From Spartobacteria bacterium (GTDB taxonomy: Bacteria; Verrucomicrobiota; Verrucomicrobiia; Chthoniobacterales; UBA10450), in NCBI GenBank assembly GCA_021324035.1, contig JAJPJU010000134.1, forward strand, positions 1-9,689: a stretch of 9,689 bases of DNA. Reading direction: 5' to 3'. Positions 6,207 to 9,689 of the stretch are shown in pieces (the first letter of the stretch is position 1; the number at the start of each line of letters is the position of its first letter). The translations under genes were made by a program, and so were the position numbers. The notes beneath the pieces are model-generated. The model worked only from the letters and a program-made list of their open reading frames with translations. It did no database searches and was not told where the DNA came from.

Positions 6207-6515
6207 TTACGGCTTCTTGAAGAGCTTTTTGGCGCCTTCGTCGAGAATCAACGTCCCATGGCCCAGGTGCCGGCAATCATAGACCCGGGAAGAGTACGGG
6301 CTTTGCACGAAACCCGAAGCGGTCGCCGAGTGCGTATTCGCATTGATTCCCACGGGATAATCCTTACCCGCGGGCATCGGATACTTCTTGGCGGCGTCTT
6401 CGGGCGAAACTACCACGGCCGGCTCGGCCTCACCCAAGGCATAAACTTTGGTAAGCGGAGCAACGGTCAACGAGGTAACAATCAATGCTGACAACAACGC
6501 TAAATACTTTTTCAT
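6207..6515 (-). CDS. Short secreted protein with C-terminal SPY/YD module
   Basis: 102 residues. The N-terminus (MKKYLALLSALIVTSLTVAP) with a likely cleavage after VYA at about residue 26 is a typical Sec signal peptide without a lipobox, so the product should be periplasmic or secreted. The rest is short and without a known catalytic motif. Its last 37 residues (66-102, SPYSSRVYDCR ... LFKKP) align without gaps to the end of the downstream glycine-zipper lipoprotein, with 14 identities by my count. It starts at ATG 6515. There is no clear Shine-Dalgarno, and the bases just before the start are AT-rich (TAATTATTAT on the coding strand). It follows the hpnD-like gene by 49 bp. Function unknown; the shared module may be a small binding or anchoring domain. 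Confidence 0.8.
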   Translation of the reverse strand: MKKYLALLSALIVTSLTVAPLTKVYALGEAEPAVVVSPEDAAKKYPMPAGKDYPVGINANTHSATASGFVQSPYSSRVYDCRHLGHGTLILDEGAKKLFKKP

Positions 6516-6524
6516 ATAATAATT

Positions 6525-6551
6525 ACGGATTCGATGGCTCAGACGGATTCG
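6525..6551 (-). repeat. 9-bp direct repeat before the 102-residue protein gene
   Basis: On the coding strand CGAATCCGT occurs twice, 18 bp apart (6551-6543 and 6533-6525), ending 9 bp before the ATG at 6515. It could be an operator-like pair or chance. No regulator can be named. Confidence 0.3.
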
Positions 6552-6564
6552 GCTTTCCGCTCAT

Positions 6565-7386
6565 TCACAACAATTTAAGCAGTTGCCCGGTAATCCGGCC
6601 GGCCTTTTCCAATTTGTTCAATTTGTATTCTTTTTCAAAGACGCGGAACTTGTCCAGCTCCATTCGGCGCAACAAACCGCGGTAAATCGACGCCATTATT
6701 TCGGCAGCGACCATCGACTTCCGGTCTTCTTTTGGCAAAACCTGCCCGGCCCGGGAAAAGAATTGCCGGGCGCGGCCGGCTTCGAACTCCATCAGTTGCA
6801 CGAACCGATCGTTGTACTGCCGGTCGCGCAATTCCTTTTCTGAATAACCGAATCGAGCCAAATCTTCCTGCGGCAGATAAATTCGCCCGGCTTGCAGGTC
6901 CTTTCCAACGTCGCGGATGATGTTGGTGGTTTGGAGGGCAAGGCCGAGCTCGATGGCGTACTCTTTGCAGGCTGGATTGCGGTAACCGAAGATCTCGATA
7001 CTCACCAGGCCGACCGCGCTGGCCACTCGATAACAATAGAGACGCAGCTCGTCGAATGTCACATAACGTTGGATCCTCAGATCCATTTCCACACCGGTGA
7101 TAATTTCCTCCAGCATCTCCGGCCTGATCGGGTATCTCTTCATTAGCTCCCGGACTCCGCTCGCAATCTCGGACTCTCCAGGCTCAGACGCTCGCAGCCA
7201 TTCCCGCCACTTGTCTAACCGGCGTTGTTTCTCTTCCGCGTCGAGATCGGCCGAGTCCGCGATGTCGTCGATCACACGGCAAAACGCATAAAACGTTGTG
7301 ATATCCCGTCGCTGTTCCGGGCCAAGAGAAACAAAGGCGAGCGCGAGATTCGATTTACTGGCGCGGGTGATCTTTGTCGCGTTCAC
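6565..7386 (-). CDS. hpnD: Squalene/phytoene synthase family protein, HpnD-like
   Basis: 273 residues, normal for the bacterial family. These class I prenyltransferases join two prenyl diphosphates head to head: HpnD makes presqualene diphosphate from farnesyl diphosphate on the route to squalene and hopanoids, while CrtB makes phytoene. Motifs: KSNLALAFVSL (11-21), YAFCRVIDDIAD (33-44) with the first Asp-rich site DxxxD at 40-44, GVEMDL (98-103), YCYRVASAVG (117-126), and the second Asp-rich site in NIIRDVGKDL (155-164), followed by GRIYLP (167-172). Both metal sites are intact. The HpnD choice over CrtB rests on general appearance, and no hpnC, hpnE or shc lies in the window to confirm it. 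The start is a GTG at 7386, 15 bp after the stop of the membrane-protein gene, so the two are probably one transcript. No better start is available downstream. Confidence 0.85.
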   Translation of the reverse strand: MNATKITRASKSNLALAFVSLGPEQRRDITTFYAFCRVIDDIADSADLDAEEKQRRLDKWREWLRASEPGESEIASGVRELMKRYPIRPEMLEEIITGVEMDLRIQRYVTFDELRLYCYRVASAVGLVSIEIFGYRNPACKEYAIELGLALQTTNIIRDVGKDLQAGRIYLPQEDLARFGYSEKELRDRQYNDRFVQLMEFEAGRARQFFSRAGQVLPKEDRKSMVAAEIMASIYRGLLRRMELDKFRVFEKEYKLNKLEKAGRITGQLLKLL

Positions 7387-7401
7387 GATTTCGATTGGTC
7401 G

Positions 7402-8568
7402 CTAATACTCAATCCAGGTTTGCTGGTAAACAGCGCGGGTCTCGCCCCGGCGAACCAGGCAGACCCACGATGCCAGCATCCAGCCGGTGACAAACCCGCG
7501 GACAAGAACAAAAATCGATTTCCACAAAATCATCGCGAGGTCGCGATCGGCAATCGCGCCGCGAACGATCGCATCCGCGGTAGTTAGAATAAAGAAGTTG
7601 ATTCCGGCAATGAGAAGAAACCAGCCCACCTTGCTCAGATTATTCCGAACAAAATCACGGTGCACGCGGATCGCCTCCCGCAAGGTCTCGTTGTGCAGGG
7701 CCAGCGAAACCTGCACCGAACAGAACGCAATGATCAGTCCACACATTACGACTCGCTCGATCGGCAAATAATCGAGCACGTCGGGAATATTCATGAAATA
7801 GGCCAGCAACAGCGGCAATCGCACGATAAGAAAACTGATTAACGCGACGATACCGGCCCATTCCAAAACGTAACTGAACCGCCGCATGGCGAACCGGAAA
7901 AGCTCCCCTTCCTCAAAACTCAACCCCCGGATCCAGGCGAAGCACACCGCGATCAGATAGACCTGAATGTAAACGCCCAGCAAATATTCAAAAATAAACG
8001 CGAAGGCATCGATGCTCGCCGATACCTGAAGCAGCTCTGCTGCCGGAAGAAGGCCGCCCCACAAAGGCAACGCCCAGAAAACAATCGGTTTCAGCAACGC
8101 CGACACGGCGCTGAACAGGAGGATCAGGTAGAGAAGATAACCGAAAACGCGAAACCGTTTCTGCAACGCGCGGACCAGCGCGCCGTGGAGTCCGCGCCAG
8201 TTCATCAACATCAGCACCGCCGCGATTGCGGAAAGCGGATAAGTAGTCGTCGCGTTATCAAAAATTCCGGCGACGCCTTCCAATGCCGGCAAAGGCGCTT
8301 CCTGCCAAACCTCGGCGAAGGTGGGCCAATGCCACGAGCTCATCGAGGTCAGCTGGCTGGGATCGACGTCCGAGCTGCTTTGAATTGGCGTGAAAGTGGA
8401 AAATTGAAAAACGAAATAGGCGAAGCCGAGCACAACGAACGTCAGCCAGACCCGCCGGTATCGAAGCAAACACCGAAAACCGTCACGCAACGCGAGACGT
8501 ACCGGATTGAACAGCAGCACGATGACGTAGCCACAAAGGAATCCGAGCAGTGGGTAAAGCCGCGGCAT
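7402..8568 (-). CDS. Uncharacterised multi-pass membrane protein
   Basis: 388 residues with about nine hydrophobic segments (near residues 4-23, 40-59, 111-124, 142-175, 187-214, 235-258, 273-291, 314-331 and 350-372). It is thus an integral inner-membrane protein with a soluble loop after the second helix (about 60-110, Ser/Trp-rich). No transporter signature, catalytic motif or family pattern was recognised. A charged stretch after helix 7 (LHNETLREAIRVHRDFVRNNLSK) probably lies in the cytoplasm. I chose ATG 8568 because the first helix begins right after it; a GTG at 8619 would add 17 mixed residues, and neither has a clear Shine-Dalgarno. Tight spacing with the hpnD-like gene (15 bp) suggests a shared transcript and perhaps a role tied to membrane lipids, but this is only context. 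Confidence 0.8.
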   Translation of the reverse strand: MPRLYPLLGFLCGYVIVLLFNPVRLALRDGFRCLLRYRRVWLTFVVLGFAYFVFQFSTFTPIQSSSDVDPSQLTSMSSWHWPTFAEVWQEAPLPALEGVAGIFDNATTTYPLSAIAAVLMLMNWRGLHGALVRALQKRFRVFGYLLYLILLFSAVSALLKPIVFWALPLWGGLLPAAELLQVSASIDAFAFIFEYLLGVYIQVYLIAVCFAWIRGLSFEEGELFRFAMRRFSYVLEWAGIVALISFLIVRLPLLLAYFMNIPDVLDYLPIERVVMCGLIIAFCSVQVSLALHNETLREAIRVHRDFVRNNLSKVGWFLLIAGINFFILTTADAIVRGAIADRDLAMILWKSIFVLVRGFVTGWMLASWVCLVRRGETRAVYQQTWIEY

Positions 8569-8647
8569 GTCTTGGTACGATTCAGTAAGCGCGAATGCGC
8601 GGCAGAGCAAAACCTTCACCGTAAAGACGATTTGTTCTGTGCCATCA

Positions 8648-8779
8648 AATTCGAAACTCGAAATCCGAATTTCGGAACAAATCTGAAGCTCGAATATTAG
8701 AAAAGACGTTTTTTTCTGATTTCGAATTTCATCATTCGAATTTGTTTCGATATTCGAGCATTCGATTTTCGGATTTTGC
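8648..8779. repeat. Long imperfect palindrome with 7-bp period, TTCGAAA type
   Basis: This AT-rich stretch lies in the 302-bp gap between lepB and the membrane-protein gene. On the left, CG recurs exactly every 7 bp at 8652, 8659, 8666 and 8673 (units CGAAACT, CGAAATC, CGAATTT). On the right, CG steps are 14, 11, 7, 8 and 7 bp. The right half is an imperfect reverse complement of the left: the stretch from TTGTTTCGATATTCG matches about 27 of 37 bases. The centre lies near AAAAGACGTTTT (8701-8712). It could form a long, bulged stem and lies upstream of the membrane-protein start. Confidence 0.6.
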
Positions 8780-8812
8780 CCCTGGTAACCGCCTGGAACT
8801 TGGAAGTTACCA

Positions 8813-8868
8813 TTGTAGGCCGTCTCTGTGAGACGGCTCTCTCGGCGTCTGACACAGACGCCTTACAA
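8813..8868. repeat. Double-hairpin palindromic element after lepB
   Basis: Two perfect 8-bp stems with 3-base loops stand side by side: GCCGTCTC/GAGACGGC (8819-8837) and GGCGTCTG/CAGACGCC (8844-8862). The pair is bounded by TTGTA (8813-8817) and its complement TACAA (8864-8868). The element ends 2 bp from the lepB stop codon. The build resembles REP/BIME-type or small non-autonomous elements, and it may also end or stabilise the lepB transcript. An inverted pair GGTAAC/GTTACC (8784-8789, 8806-8811) stands just to its left. Confidence 0.65.
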
Positions 8869-8870
8869 AT

Positions 8871-9689
8871 TCAGCGAATGAGTCCCCAGTGCGGAATGAA
8901 CGGCCAGTACACGAGCAATCCGCGTCCGACGAGATTTTTTTCCGGGACCGGTCCCCAATAGCGGCTGTCGAAGCTGTTGTAACTGTTATCGCCCATTGCG
9001 TAATAGCTGTGCTCCGGCACCTGAAACGTTTTCGTCGGATCGGACAAATACTGCTGGCCGTGGCCGTAACCGCGATAACCGTTCTTCGCGCTCATGACGC
9101 GTTGAAAACCAAAGCCCTGGACGATGCCACCGTTCACATAGAGCGAAGGTGACTGGATCCGTAAATTGTCCCCCGGCAAACCGGCGAGCCTCTTAATATA
9201 GAAGGGCGCTCCGGTCTCCGGGTCTTCCGGGATCATTGGAATGTTTTTCGTCCGAAACACGAAAACGTCGCCCCGATGAGGTTTCACGAAGTTGTAACTG
9301 AACTTGTCGACAAAAACCTGGTCGCCGGTATCGACGGCGCCCCGGGCGATGACTTCGCCACGGCGATAACGGCTGCCGGGCAAGACCTTGAAGTCTCCTC
9401 GCAACTGATCGGGCGGACAGTAAACTAAAAAATGCTGTTGCCGGCAGATGATACGCGACCAGGTGAAGAAAAATAAAAATTTCTTCTGCTCGATTTGCAA
9501 AACCTGATCGTCCTCCTGCGAGACAACGTTGATGTAGTTGCGGCCCCGAAGAACAAATTCCGTGACTTGCTTCAAGAAATTCGGCGGCGTTGCATCCATC
9601 GGCCGGCCGATGATTCCGTTCAACGTTGGCTGCATGGATCCGGTTGGGATCTTGAAGGGCTGCAAAAAGTAGGAACGAATGCCGACCGC
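8871..9689 (-). CDS. lepB: Signal peptidase I, N-terminus outside window
   Basis: 272 residues visible; the frame is open through the right edge (AVGIRSYFLQPFKIPTGSM), so the TTG at 9665 is not the start and the N-terminal membrane anchor lies beyond. LepB is the membrane serine/lysine peptidase that cleaves signal peptides from exported proteins. Seen: catalytic Ser in IPTGSMQPTL (visible residue 18), the catalytic Lys in YIKRLAGLPGD (visible residue 166), and the box GDNSYNSFDSRYWG (233-246), with the end FIPHWGLIR as in other LepB proteins. Between the serine and the GDQVFVDKF strand there are about 100 residues where E. coli has far fewer, which implies an insertion of roughly 80 residues. 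All catalytic parts are present, so the enzyme is probably active. The stop TGA directly precedes the double-hairpin element. Confidence 0.93.
   Translation of the reverse strand, partial: AVGIRSYFLQPFKIPTGSMQPTLNGIIGRPMDATPPNFLKQVTEFVLRGRNYINVVSQEDDQVLQIEQKKFLFFFTWSRIICRQQHFLVYCPPDQLRGDFKVLPGSRYRRGEVIARGAVDTGDQVFVDKFSYNFVKPHRGDVFVFRTKNIPMIPEDPETGAPFYIKRLAGLPGDNLRIQSPSLYVNGGIVQGFGFQRVMSAKNGYRGYGHGQQYLSDPTKTFQVPEHSYYAMGDNSYNSFDSRYWGPVPEKNLVGRGLLVYWPFIPHWGLIR

Noticed and set aside
8185..8700. Plus-strand gene in the region opposite the membrane protein
   Set aside because: It mirrors the membrane-protein gene and runs into the repeat region; the minus-strand frame has regular hydrophobic helices.

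Overview
The window reads as ordinary bacterial chromosome of moderate G+C, densely coded, and most likely from the Verrucomicrobiota (a soil-type lineage). That placement is an inference. It rests on small lipoproteins ending in an SPY...R-x-YD...LF-x-x-P motif, a LepB with a long insertion after the catalytic serine, a squalene/phytoene-type synthase beside an unknown multi-pass membrane protein, and many short-period repeat arrays. No rRNA, tRNA, phage, transposase or CRISPR sequence was seen.

Layout. Bases 1-784 (+) hold the 3' part of an M23 metallopeptidase gene that enters from the left. It converges on a minus-strand molybdenum-cofactor operon, read right to left: moaA (3408-2410), moaC (2372-1890), moaB/mogA (1846-1364) and a small secreted protein of unknown function (1370-795) whose start overlaps the moaB stop. 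Divergent from moaA is a BamE-like, Tyr/Gly-rich lipoprotein gene (3497-4009, +), followed by a UbiD-family decarboxylase gene (4167-5690, +). After a convergent hairpin, five minus-strand genes fill the rest: lepB, open at the right edge (9689-8871); a roughly nine-helix membrane protein (8568-7402); a squalene/phytoene synthase family gene, hpnD-like (7386-6565); a short secreted protein (6515-6207); and a glycine-zipper lipoprotein (6124-5735).

How the genes work together. MoaA and MoaC would make cyclic pyranopterin monophosphate from GTP, and MoaB/MogA would adenylylate molybdopterin. The molybdopterin synthase genes (moaD, moaE) and moeA are not in the window. The UbiD-family enzyme probably serves quinone biosynthesis, and the HpnD-like enzyme probably serves squalene/hopanoid or carotenoid synthesis. 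LepB processes exported proteins, and the window encodes several of these.

The most distinctive signal is non-genic. Four unrelated short-period arrays (period 7 or 8 bp) sit in or beside genes: 1863-1918, 2371-2405, 4570-4639 and about 8648-8779. Three of them are built as two inverted halves. One lies in frame inside ubiD and appears to add about 18-20 residues to the enzyme. Another forms the last codons of moaC, where the usual GGKSG motif is missing. A separate double-hairpin element (8813-8868) sits just after the lepB stop codon. These look like small dispersed repeat families, but dispersal can only be shown with the rest of the genome. No gene cluster that looks like a new defence or biosynthetic system was found.
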